From contig SUXC01000018.1 of NCBI GenBank assembly GCA_015061165.1, positions 1-56,808 on the forward strand: a DNA stretch of 56,808 bases, given 5' to 3'. The notes under the pieces are model-generated. The model made no database searches, was not told where the DNA came from, and was given only the letters and a program-made list of their open reading frames with translations. Position numbers and translations under genes: made by a program. The DNA comes from Bacteroidales bacterium. Lineage in GTDB: Bacteria; Bacteroidota; Bacteroidia; Bacteroidales; Paludibacteraceae. Below are positions 19,173-26,269 of this stretch, piece by piece; the stretch's first letter is position 1; each line of letters opens with the position of its first letter.

Positions 19173-19703
19173 TTAAATATCATACATTTGGCTTTCATCG
19201 GCTCCGATGGCACACAACCAACGGTTGGTCTCGCGATAAGTTTGCATTAGTTCGTCGAGGAGACGAGCTTTCTCCGTTTCGTCGATAGTCTTGTCCATTA
19301 ATTGACTTAATTCTTCGACTTTCTGATCTAATTCGGCAATGCGTCTTTCTGCCTCTTCTTTCTCTTCGCCCTCGAGAATGAGTGCATCTTTATTGCTGAT
19401 AACAATGCCATGTTTCTCGTAGAACGCTACTACCCAATGTGGAGCATCGAGTGCTACTTCCAAGGCGATGGTCTCGTCGGCGGGTGCCAGGGTTTGGATG
19501 AGTTGGAGCATCGCGGTAGCATAGCCTTGACGGCGTTTCTCTTCAACGACTTCAAAATCGGTAATCCATACATTGTAGTCTTCGAAATGAATGCTATCGG
19601 TCAATAGTTGTAGTCGTGCGAAGGCATCGCCGTTGCTCTCCATGATATTGTACAAAGTACTTCCTTTGTACGATGATTTGTTGATAATGAATGTTGGTTT
19701 CAT
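19173..19703 (-). CDS. GNAT-fold acetyltransferase-like protein with C-terminal coiled coil
   Basis: 176 residues. Residues about 45-100 carry a GNAT-like acetyl-CoA loop ('EKRRQGYATAMLQLI') and the strand 'ALDAPHWVVAFYEKHGIV'. Residues about 110-160 are a charged coiled coil ('EEAERRIAELDQKVEELS'). The substrate is unknown. The start is the ATG at 19703. Confidence 0.65.
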   Translation of the reverse strand: MKPTFIINKSSYKGSTLYNIMESNGDAFARLQLLTDSIHFEDYNVWITDFEVVEEKRRQGYATAMLQLIQTLAPADETIALEVALDAPHWVVAFYEKHGIVISNKDALILEGEEKEEAERRIAELDQKVEELSQLMDKTIDETEKARLLDELMQTYRETNRWLCAIGADESQMYDI

Positions 19704-19811
19704 GTTGTGTGATAATTGTTAAATTGTTATTAATCTTTTAAACACATATTAATATAGTATGGTTTTTGTAAAATTCAAAATAATACTCAAAAAATGATAC
19801 TTTTTATTCGC

Positions 19812-20471
19812 TTATTCCTCTTTTATTTTACTTTCCAACCAATGCAGATAGGTTTGCCCGGCTTTGGCTAGTAGTGCATATTGCGCCAAATCTTGCATCT
19901 GTTCATCTTGCACAAAATTGAGCCATAGTTCTCGCTCTTGCTCCAATGCTATTTGGGTATCTGTGTCGGGATATTGCGCTGCGTGGTAGGCACGCATATC
20001 GGCATCCACACGATGGATATCCCACCCATCGCCCTGACGACGCAAGGACGCAATAAATCCAGGCAGCTGAAAATACTTACCGTCTATATCGTTGCTGGTA
20101 GCATCAGGAAATTCCAGTTCACTTTGGATGATGTAATATAGTCCCTCATACTGCATCACCCCCTTGTCTTGCAAATAGAACAGCATTGTGGGGGCGCCAT
20201 GCCATTCGCCTTCTATGCGCAGCATATCGTGCTCGTAGCGGAAACTGAATACGCCTGTTAGACCACAATACGTATCGTCCTCGTAGAGCGAGAGCAGATA
20301 CGCTGCACTATCATCAGGAGTGAGCGACAGGCTATAGTTGCGACCATCTACTTGAAACAACTCTACTCCTGTCTCGGAGTTCAATAGGGGCATCAGAGCC
20401 ATGATCTCATCATGGATAGTTCTGCCAGGCTCGCCTTCGATGACGATGGATATGTCACCTACTACACTCAT
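19812..20471 (-). CDS. Hypothetical acidic cytosolic protein
   Basis: 219 residues, not recognised. Acidic, without signal peptide or membrane helix. The N-terminal half has alternating strands ('ISIVIEGEPGRTIHDEIM', 'YSLSLTPDDSAAYLLSLYED') and the C-terminal third is helical ('ERELWLNFVQDEQMQDLAQ'). It is separated by about 110 AT-rich bases from the GNAT-like gene. Confidence 0.6.
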   Translation of the reverse strand: MSVVGDISIVIEGEPGRTIHDEIMALMPLLNSETGVELFQVDGRNYSLSLTPDDSAAYLLSLYEDDTYCGLTGVFSFRYEHDMLRIEGEWHGAPTMLFYLQDKGVMQYEGLYYIIQSELEFPDATSNDIDGKYFQLPGFIASLRRQGDGWDIHRVDADMRAYHAAQYPDTDTQIALEQERELWLNFVQDEQMQDLAQYALLAKAGQTYLHWLESKIKEE

Positions 20472-20612
20472 AGTTGTATGTTTTCTGAATAACTTCTATA
20501 ACTACTGGTAGACAAATTACCTACCAGTAGTTAGTTATGTTGCTACGCAATGTGATATACAGGCGCTTTACCCGATTTATAGCGCAGCGTCCTATAGCCT
20601 CAAAGAGGCATC

Positions 20613-20960
20613 CTACCATATCTCCACATCGCCATCTGTACAACGGACTCTTTGAGCCGCGATACTCAAGTTCCAGATATCTCCTAATTCAATACTATTC
20701 CATTGCGCTTTGGTGCCATTGAATGTGATGGAGGAAACGGAGGAGCAACCCGCGAAAGCACTCTCTTCAATACTCGTCACACTATCAGGGATAACAATGG
20801 AGGTAAGGGAGGAACAATATTGGAAAGCCCTCTCTCCAATACTCGTCACACTCTTGGAGATAACAATGGAGGTAAGGGAGGAGCAACTCCAGAAAGCAAA
20901 ACTTCCAATACTCGTCACACTTGTTTCATCTACTCTTTTCTGGATTTTCGATTTACTCAC
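20613..20960 (-). CDS. Short BspA-like LRR protein starting at GTG inside direct repeat DR2
   Basis: 115 residues. The reading frame begins at a GTG (20958-20960) and runs through 'SKSKIQKRVDETS' into three LRR_5 units ('SIGSFAFWSCSSLTSIVIS', 'SIGERAFQYCSSLTSIVIP', 'SIEESAFAGCSSVSSITF'). The tail is 'KAQWNSIELGDIWN', typical of BspA-like proteins. The first 13 codons lie in a 67-bp sequence repeated at 24524-24590, in front of the RiPP precursors. It may be a shortened family member. Confidence 0.65.
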   Translation of the reverse strand: MSKSKIQKRVDETSVTSIGSFAFWSCSSLTSIVISKSVTSIGERAFQYCSSLTSIVIPDSVTSIEESAFAGCSSVSSITFNGTKAQWNSIELGDIWNLSIAAQRVRCTDGDVEIW

Positions 20961-20985
20961 TATTAATCTTTCTAATGCGATTAAC
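20919..20985 (-). repeat. Direct repeat DR2 flanking the RiPP operon
   Basis: 67 bp, matching 24524-24590 with one mismatch and in the same orientation. It covers the start codon and first codons of the LRR gene plus about 25 bp upstream. Confidence 0.9.
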
Positions 20986-21132
20986 GTTACATTTAATGTA
21001 TATACAAACCCTCAGATGGGAAATGTTGTTATTCAGTTTCTAATAATATGAACTCTTGATAGTTTGCTATTGTTGGTTTATGTTTTTCGTAGTATGTCAT
21101 ACCAAATTAAGTCATATGGAATGTAAGACTAT

Positions 21133-21414
21133 TTAACTCAATAATTTAACGATTCGTTTTGCGTCCATAGTGCTAAAACCTCTAGCTTTAATCATATGCC
21201 CACCATTGGTCTCTATGATAATGTCACGAAATAATAAACCTTCGGACATAGATACACAACCAATCGCCGCAAAACGTAATGTGGTAGATTTGTATCCCAA
21301 TAATGTACCTTTTTGATATATTACACGATTTTCATCATCATCAATGATAATTTGATCAGGGAAAACGACATTCCCATCACCGCTTACGCGGCTTGCAGTA
21401 AAATGATAAGCCAT
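21133..21414 (-). CDS. Small protein at the 3' end of the RiPP operon
   Basis: 93 residues, not recognised with confidence. All-beta looking ('VVFPDQIIIDDDENRVIYQKG', then 'DIIIETNGGHMIKARGF') and ending in a helix ('MDAKRIVKLLS'). This resembles a short PH-like or SHOCT-partner fold. It is 11 bp downstream of the 60-residue gene and AT-rich like the rest of the operon. A role in peptide handling or self-protection is only a guess from position. Confidence 0.6.
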   Translation of the reverse strand: MAYHFTASRVSGDGNVVFPDQIIIDDDENRVIYQKGTLLGYKSTTLRFAAIGCVSMSEGLLFRDIIIETNGGHMIKARGFSTMDAKRIVKLLS

Positions 21415-21425
21415 ATATTATCTAT

Positions 21426-21608
21426 TTAACGTCCGTATTTGTATTTTAAATACCATGGAGTGTAAGTTTTTTGTTCGTCAATATTACCACGGTCATCATA
21501 CCAAATTCGTGCTCGCATATTGCTTCCACATCCTATCGTATCTTGGTACATAGTTTTGTTACCTCCTGGAATACAATTTTGACTAATTTTTACATACTCG
21601 TACTTCAT
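21426..21608 (-). CDS. 60-residue small protein in the RiPP operon
   Basis: It starts MKYEYVKISQNCIPGG and ends in a tyrosine- and lysine-rich tail. It has two Cys (12 and 27) and no membrane segment. It could be a further substrate or a small partner, but it lacks the leader of the two precursors. It lies 22 bp from the amidohydrolase gene. Confidence 0.5.
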   Translation of the reverse strand: MKYEYVKISQNCIPGGNKTMYQDTIGCGSNMRARIWYDDRGNIDEQKTYTPWYLKYKYGR

Positions 21609-21630
21609 AATGATTAAAATTTAAAAGTTA

Positions 21631-22401
21631 TTATTTTATTATTTTGAATATTTTTGCTGCATTACGATAGGTAATGTTATTATAATCTGCTTCGTTGCAG
21701 ATAGAACTAAATTCAGTGAACTTGTTTTGATAATAAATTTTTAAATCCACATCTGGGTAGAAATGCTTTGGAATACACATATCTGTTCCCCATAGCAACT
21801 TATGACTTATGTCATTATCAATGAATATTTTCATCTCACGGATAGACATAAATGCAGAATCGATAAATACATTGTTATAGTTCTGTGCAATTCTAACGGC
21901 TTCTTCGTTTGGTCGTCCATGTGCCAATATAACTGTAATGTCAGGATTAAGCTGATACAACTCTTCAAACCTACTTGCACAACAATATGATTCGTTTCCT
22001 GTATGAATAAGCAATGGTAGTGATAATTCGCGAGCGATATCAATTACTTCTTGGATTTGTTCTCCGTCAGGTTTCCAATCATTAGGGTGCAAGTAAGGGT
22101 GAATTTTTAAACACCGCCATGGAATATTCGACTCCAAAAACCAGGCAATATTTCCTTTTAGGCCTTCAGGAGTTATCCACATAACCGGTAGAACTTTTTC
22201 TCCATCTAGTCGAATCAATTCATAAATCTCGGACAGCACTTTTTGGTAATCCTCATCACATATAGTTGTCGAGGATACAGCATAATAATCTACTCCTATT
22301 TTATTCATCAACTGACTAAGGTCTATCGGAGAAATATAGAAGGACGTAAATTGTCCCACATGCACATGAGAGTCAATAAGATATGTAGAATGTTTAACCA
22401 A
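21631..22401 (-). CDS. Amidohydrolase family metalloenzyme (PF04909-like TIM barrel) of the RiPP operon
   Basis: 256 residues. Metal-ligand pattern: DSHVHVGQ near the N-terminus (HxH), 'CLKIHPYLHP', 'LLIHTGNE', 'VILAHGRP' and 'LLWGTDMCIP' (Asp). The start is probably the TTG at 22401: an AGGAGG Shine-Dalgarno lies 9 nt upstream, unusual in this phylum, and the frame overlaps the preceding gene by 8 bp. Members hydrolyse or decarboxylate small substrates. In this operon it may act on the modified peptide or a side product. The substrate is unknown. Confidence 0.8.
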   Translation of the reverse strand: MVKHSTYLIDSHVHVGQFTSFYISPIDLSQLMNKIGVDYYAVSSTTICDEDYQKVLSEIYELIRLDGEKVLPVMWITPEGLKGNIAWFLESNIPWRCLKIHPYLHPNDWKPDGEQIQEVIDIARELSLPLLIHTGNESYCCASRFEELYQLNPDITVILAHGRPNEEAVRIAQNYNNVFIDSAFMSIREMKIFIDNDISHKLLWGTDMCIPKHFYPDVDLKIYYQNKFTEFSSICNEADYNNITYRNAAKIFKIIK

Positions 22402-22702
22402 GTCTTTCCGCCTCCTTTGAGGTTAATTTTGGATATATATTATTAATATTTTCAACATTATTTTGAGCTCGCTTTCGTAATTCCATTTTTATTTTTTTGG
22501 AATTTTCACCCGTTAGTTGACAGATCCACTCTACGGCTTCTTGCTCTTCGTAGTAATATGCAATTACTTGTTCAATAAGTTCTTTTTTTACTTTGTTGAG
22601 TTTGTTTTTGTAGTATTCTCGAATAGCAAAACTTAAGCCCAGCACCGCAATGAGAATCTCAATGATAGGTGCAATCAAATTTAAAATTTCTGCTGTTGTC
22701 AT
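22394..22702 (-). CDS. Small single-helix membrane protein of the RiPP operon
   Basis: 102 residues. One hydrophobic helix near residues 5-27 ('ILNLIAPIIEILIAVLGLSF') is followed by a basic amphipathic region ('YYKNKLNKVKKELIEQV') and a charged tail. The start overlaps the maturase stop by ATGA, so translational coupling is likely. It could anchor the maturase or give self-protection; both are inference. No family is recognised. Confidence 0.7.
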   Translation of the reverse strand: MTTAEILNLIAPIIEILIAVLGLSFAIREYYKNKLNKVKKELIEQVIAYYYEEQEAVEWICQLTGENSKKIKMELRKRAQNNVENINNIYPKLTSKEAERLG

Positions 22703-24165
22703 ATTAAAAATCCTTTTTCTCTATATTCTTCTACTAATCTTTTGTTCAAATGAGCTACCTGACAGAAATGTTCATTGATGGCAAACATATCTCCACCTGA
22801 TTCGTTGTAATTTCTTACCAAGCAACGAGCACAATAATCGCGAGCATCACATTCAAAGCATTGTGGGAACGATTCGTTGGTTACTTTACGGAGCGCTTTA
22901 ATTCGCTCGCTATTTTCCCAAATTTCTTGTAAAGATTGTTTGTAAATATTGCCTAATACATAGTCTTGCCATCCAGCACAAGGGTACACATCCCCATTAG
23001 CCGTAATACAACAATTATCATAACCCACTCCACAGACTGGTTGATGTTTATATCGCTCTAAATCAAATGCCATGTTTTCCGAAACGGATATTTGTCTCAA
23101 TGTTTTTTCTTTATAATTAATATCTGTTTCAATAATTGTTCGGATGACTTTTTCTGTTTCTTCTAAAGATAATCGATTAGCCAAGTTCTCGGTATTCAAG
23201 TCAGACTGTGCCATCATTATATAATCCGTCTGTGCCTTAACTTTTAAAGATTGAGCATACTCTAGCACTTTATCATACCCATCCTTATTGGCTTTCATCA
23301 ATGGACAAGAAATCTGTACGGGAATATCTGCAGCCACCAACATTTCAATTGCGTTGACTGTTTTATTGAAAGATCCCTTTACTTTAGTAATAAAGTCGTG
23401 TATTTCAGGATCCATGGAATATAAAGATGTTTGTATCAATGAGAGATTGACTTCTTTTAATGCTTCAATATCCTCTTTTTTTAATGCAATAAGATTGGAA
23501 AGTATGGAAATTTTTAGATCTTTCTCTCTACAATATCTGCATATTTCAATCAAATCTTTATGTAAGAAAGCTTCTCCTCCTGATAAAGTGACATTAATAC
23601 CTCCTAATTCTGCAAACTCATCTAATATACTTTTAACTTTTGCTAAGGGCATATCAAATCCCTTGTTTTTCTTCCCATTAGGAATATAGCAATGGATACA
23701 ACGTTCGTTGCAACGGCTCGACAACTCAAATTGAAGCGCGCTAATTAGCGGACGACCTTGTATTTCTTCTAAGAAAAAATCTTGAGTATTTTCGCTAATG
23801 TTTTCAGCCGTATGTTGCGTATAATCCGTTATTAATGTTTTAGGATTATCAATATTGTATGTAAAATCAGGGTCAGCACTATTCAAACTTTCAATGGTTT
23901 CACCCATTACGATAAAACGTGCGTCTGCCAAACTTTGGGCAAACTCCATAAAATCAGTTTTAAGCGTATTGTAGTCAACACCTTCATACTGTTCTAATAG
24001 TCTATGAATGATATCATCTACTTTTTGTGGTTCACGACTAATAGTTCTCAACCATTCTGCTCCTGTATCATTATAACAACGATCCATGCGAGTAAGTTGA
24101 TTTGTGATGTATCCGTAATTTTCTGTAGTACGGATAAAGCTATTTTTAGATTGGCGAATATACAT
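22699..24165 (-). CDS. Radical SAM/SPASM peptide maturase with N-terminal RRE (PqqD-like) domain
   Basis: 488 residues. Residues about 10-90 look like a PqqD-type RiPP recognition element ('YGYITNQLTRMDRCYND' then a helical part). The radical SAM core has C152-x3-C156-x2-C159 ('SRCNERCIHCYIP') and a GGE motif ('LSGGEAFLH'). The C-terminal SPASM region has many Cys ('VCGVGYDNCC', 'VYPCAGWQ', 'QCFECDARDYCARC', C468), enough for auxiliary iron-sulfur clusters. It should modify the two Cys-containing precursors just upstream, perhaps by thioether formation as SPASM enzymes often do. The modification itself cannot be read from sequence. Confidence 0.9.
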   Translation of the reverse strand: MYIRQSKNSFIRTTENYGYITNQLTRMDRCYNDTGAEWLRTISREPQKVDDIIHRLLEQYEGVDYNTLKTDFMEFAQSLADARFIVMGETIESLNSADPDFTYNIDNPKTLITDYTQHTAENISENTQDFFLEEIQGRPLISALQFELSSRCNERCIHCYIPNGKKNKGFDMPLAKVKSILDEFAELGGINVTLSGGEAFLHKDLIEICRYCREKDLKISILSNLIALKKEDIEALKEVNLSLIQTSLYSMDPEIHDFITKVKGSFNKTVNAIEMLVAADIPVQISCPLMKANKDGYDKVLEYAQSLKVKAQTDYIMMAQSDLNTENLANRLSLEETEKVIRTIIETDINYKEKTLRQISVSENMAFDLERYKHQPVCGVGYDNCCITANGDVYPCAGWQDYVLGNIYKQSLQEIWENSERIKALRKVTNESFPQCFECDARDYCARCLVRNYNESGGDMFAINEHFCQVAHLNKRLVEEYREKGFLI

Positions 24166-24189
24166 AATTATTATAGGATTAATAAGTAA

Positions 24190-24315
24190 CTACCATGCAC
24201 ATTCACAATTAGAACAAGCATGCGAATGTTTAGAGTAGTTCACTGGACATCCCGCGGAGTAAGCACCAACGGGAAGATTTTTTGCGATGATTTCAGCCTT
24301 TTGATACTTTTTCAT
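24190..24315 (-). CDS. RiPP precursor peptide 2
   Basis: 41 residues. It starts MKKYQKAEIIAKNLPVG and continues with AGCP (Cys23, Pro24). The core carries Cys34, Cys37 and Cys39 and ends in Trp. 21 of the first 24 residues are identical to precursor 1, including the AGCP motif, while the rest differs. Cys23, 34 and 37 align in both. The gene is 24 bp upstream of the maturase. A conserved leader with a variable Cys core next to a radical SAM-SPASM enzyme is the standard sign of a RiPP substrate. Confidence 0.88.
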   Translation of the reverse strand: MKKYQKAEIIAKNLPVGAYSAGCPVNYSKHSHACSNCECAW

Positions 24316-24339
24316 TGATTAGATAGTATATTATTAACT

Positions 24340-24375
24340 TAAAAATCTATCAAGGGCATTAAAACCCTTGATAGA
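24340..24375 (-). terminator. Intrinsic terminator or attenuator between the two precursor genes
   Basis: On the minus strand there is an 11-bp perfect stem (tctatcaaggg / cccttgataga, 24365-24375 with 24346-24356), an 8-nt loop and five U residues. It lies 8 bp after the precursor 1 stop codon and 24 bp before the precursor 2 start. Confidence 0.85.
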
Positions 24376-24383
24376 GTAAATGG

Positions 24384-24509
24384 TTATTGAATGCGAGAGC
24401 AAGCTCTGCAATAATAACTGTTGCTATTTGTTTGGTGTGGACAACCAGCAGCATAAGAACCTGTAGGAAGGTTCTTTGCAATAATCTCAGCTTTTTGATA
24501 CTTTTTCAT
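24384..24509 (-). CDS. RiPP precursor peptide 1
   Basis: 41 residues, the same length as precursor 2. It starts MKKYQKAEIIAKNLPTG, then AGCP. The core has Cys34 and Cys37 and ends RIQ. It is first in the operon, behind a long untranslated region, and is followed by a strong terminator, so it is expected to be transcribed in excess over the maturase. The leader resembles those of 'KKYxKPxIxAxN...AGCP' Cys-rich peptides that I associate with radical SAM systems of gut bacteria; that match is from memory, not a search. Confidence 0.88.
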   Translation of the reverse strand: MKKYQKAEIIAKNLPTGSYAAGCPHQTNSNSYYCRACSRIQ

Positions 24510-24523
24510 AACAAAAAATGATT

Positions 24524-24590
24524 ACTTGTTTCATCTACTCTTTTCTGGATTTTCGATTTTCTCACTATTAATCTTTCTAATGCGATTAAC
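24524..24590 (-). repeat. Direct repeat DR1 flanking the RiPP operon
   Basis: 67 bp with one mismatch to 20919-20985, same orientation. It would encode 'RKSKIQKRVDETS' after a GTG, as at the LRR gene, but the frame stops six codons later. It ends 14 bp before the precursor 1 start codon. Confidence 0.9.
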
Positions 24591-24654
24591 TTCACATATT
24601 TTACATATAATATATATAATATATACTCATACAAAAAAGGTGCTACTCTTACGT

Positions 24655-24773
24655 ATTTTGTGGCAGGTCCTTGCAAAACCTGAATGATGATACGCAAAAG
24701 TAGCACGATATACGCGCTGACTATGGCACATTCATCATTCTGTTGTGAAAAATTGCAAGGTTCGCCACAAAAT
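24655..24773. repeat. Large imperfect inverted repeat around the proximal RiPP promoter
   Basis: Outer arms 24655-24676 and 24753-24773 (attttgtggc ... ttgcaa) and inner arms gaatgatga (24682-24690) and tcatcattc (24732-24740) pair around a 41-nt centre. The -7 box TActTTTG of the minus strand (24695-24702) lies in that centre. It could form a cruciform or a long RNA hairpin from the distal promoter. Confidence 0.7.
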
Positions 24774-24855
24774 GTGTTGGTGTCAGTAATATGATCTGTA
24801 TGTCCAAATGCTAATTTTAGTCAAGCATTCGCAATTATCCACTGATAATCGGTTG

Positions 24856-24977
24856 CAAAGGTACAACATTTTTTGCATATATGCAAGGAAAATGCAAAAA
24901 AATGCACTTTTTTATTGCAACGAGCACACAAACTCACGTGCATATCGCGCTACTCAGGCGTTTCGGGTGCAAAGGTA
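24856..24977 (-). promoter_or_regulatory. Two distal promoters reading toward the RiPP operon
   Basis: The -7 box TAccTTTG occurs at 24856-24863 (with an upstream TTGCATATATGC) and again at 24970-24977 (with TTGTGTATATC). Both face the RiPP operon across about 350-460 bp without a gene. The 24510-25030 gap otherwise holds DR1 and the large inverted repeat. Confidence 0.6.
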
Positions 24978-25030
24978 ATGCATTTTGCAGATATACACAA
25001 GGGCTTTTTTAGGCTTGTTAGAAAAGTACT

Positions 25031-26200
25031 TTAACGATGGCGCTGGAGCAGCAGATCCAATGCCTCTTGTGCGGCGGTGTCGGCTGGAGAAAAAAAGATA
25101 GAAGGATATTCAGGATGTATATGAGAGAGTTGATAGGCAAGATGGGGATAATAAGATAGATAATCCTCTTCTATCAATTGTCGATTTTCGGTATAGTGAA
25201 GCAAGTATTGGCGAAATAAGGTATTAATATCATTGGCAAATGCTCCCAAATAAGTAGTTGTAAATTCTTGATAGTGATATGGAATATTCATAAGGCTATC
25301 GCGATACGCACAGAATACACTATCATAACTCTCATGAATAGGCGCAAGAATAGCTTCCTCATACGCCTGCTGTTGTGCCTGAGTAGCCATGTCCAATCGT
25401 TGCTGCACAGTAGATACACAAAGCAACGAAATTGCCATTAGCAAAGTACAGATAATCAAAACGATAGGATATGATTTTGCACGACGTATGGCACGGCGAA
25501 GTTGCAAGATATTTGCGTAGCGATGTGCTGCGTTCGCCTGGGTACATCGGCGCACTACGCAGCGGAAACGATGTGGAAAAAGCAACTGTATAATCTTGCC
25601 CAAAGCATAGATGTCCGTTCTGCAATCACTCTGCCCATTTTCAGTGAGCTGTTCGGGTGCAGCAAAAGTAGGCGTACAACCGATATTCCTTGCCAGATAA
25701 GCATCATTGTCCGACAGACCAAAATCAATCAGTTTGACATGGTTGCCATTGCGCGTGATCAATATATTATCGGGCTTGAGATCGCCATGCGTAATCTGTT
25801 TGGCGTGGATATAATCTAACGCCTCAATCAGTTCTAAAAGTACCCGTTGGCGTTCTGCAGATGAAGGACGTGTTTTTAACCATTCGGTGAGAGTCACTGC
25901 GTCCACATACTCCATAATGATTGATAATCCAAACGGCTCCACTTCGGTCAACCGCCATAAGCGAACAATGAAAGGAGAATCCAATTGTTGCAACAATTCA
26001 TATTCTCGTTGCAACAGAGCCTGATAACGTGATTTCTCGCCTATGGCAGGATGGATTGTTTTTAGTACAAACCATCTACCATCTTGCTGAAAACGAAAGA
26101 CTTGGCTGTGGTGTGACTCGGACAATAATTCGTATTGTTCTGGCGAGTTGGGCACGGCTGAAGTCCATGAAGGATTGGCTATTAATTCGGAAGAAATCAT
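25031..26200 (-). CDS. Hanks-type Ser/Thr protein kinase with one membrane helix
   Basis: 389 residues from the ATG at 26200. The TTG at 26224 is rejected because the -7 box TActTTTG covers 26222-26229. Kinase motifs: ATP lysine in 'WFVLKTIHP', catalytic loop HGDLKPDN (HGD instead of HRD), metal-binding 'KLIDFGLSD' and 'PTFAAPEQL'. A membrane helix near residue 245-265 ('VLIICTLLMAISLLCV') leads to an outer region of about 120 residues with no known domain. Substrates are unknown. It is divergent from the gene at 26270, with overlapping promoters. Confidence 0.85.
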   Translation of the reverse strand: MISSELIANPSWTSAVPNSPEQYELLSESHHSQVFRFQQDGRWFVLKTIHPAIGEKSRYQALLQREYELLQQLDSPFIVRLWRLTEVEPFGLSIIMEYVDAVTLTEWLKTRPSSAERQRVLLELIEALDYIHAKQITHGDLKPDNILITRNGNHVKLIDFGLSDNDAYLARNIGCTPTFAAPEQLTENGQSDCRTDIYALGKIIQLLFPHRFRCVVRRCTQANAAHRYANILQLRRAIRRAKSYPIVLIICTLLMAISLLCVSTVQQRLDMATQAQQQAYEEAILAPIHESYDSVFCAYRDSLMNIPYHYQEFTTTYLGAFANDINTLFRQYLLHYTENRQLIEEDYLSYYPHLAYQLSHIHPEYPSIFFSPADTAAQEALDLLLQRHR

Positions 26201-26221
26201 CGTTTTTTGGATTTGAGTTTG

Positions 26222-26249
26222 CAAAAGTACAAAAAATATCGTACCTTTG
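26222..26249. promoter_or_regulatory. Divergent overlapping promoters of the kinase and regulator genes
   Basis: The minus-strand -7 box TActTTTG is at 26222-26229 and the plus-strand -7 box TAccTTTG is at 26242-26249. They are 12 bp apart, so use of one should hinder the other. Confidence 0.7.
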
Positions 26250-26269
26250 CAAATTATTTGACAAAATTT

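Noticed and set aside
24506..24706. 66-codon minus-strand frame in front of precursor 1
   Set aside because: It runs across the promoter region and DR1. Its only recognisable part is the copied LRR start 'RKSKIQKRVDETS', and it overlaps the precursor start. Treated as leader DNA.
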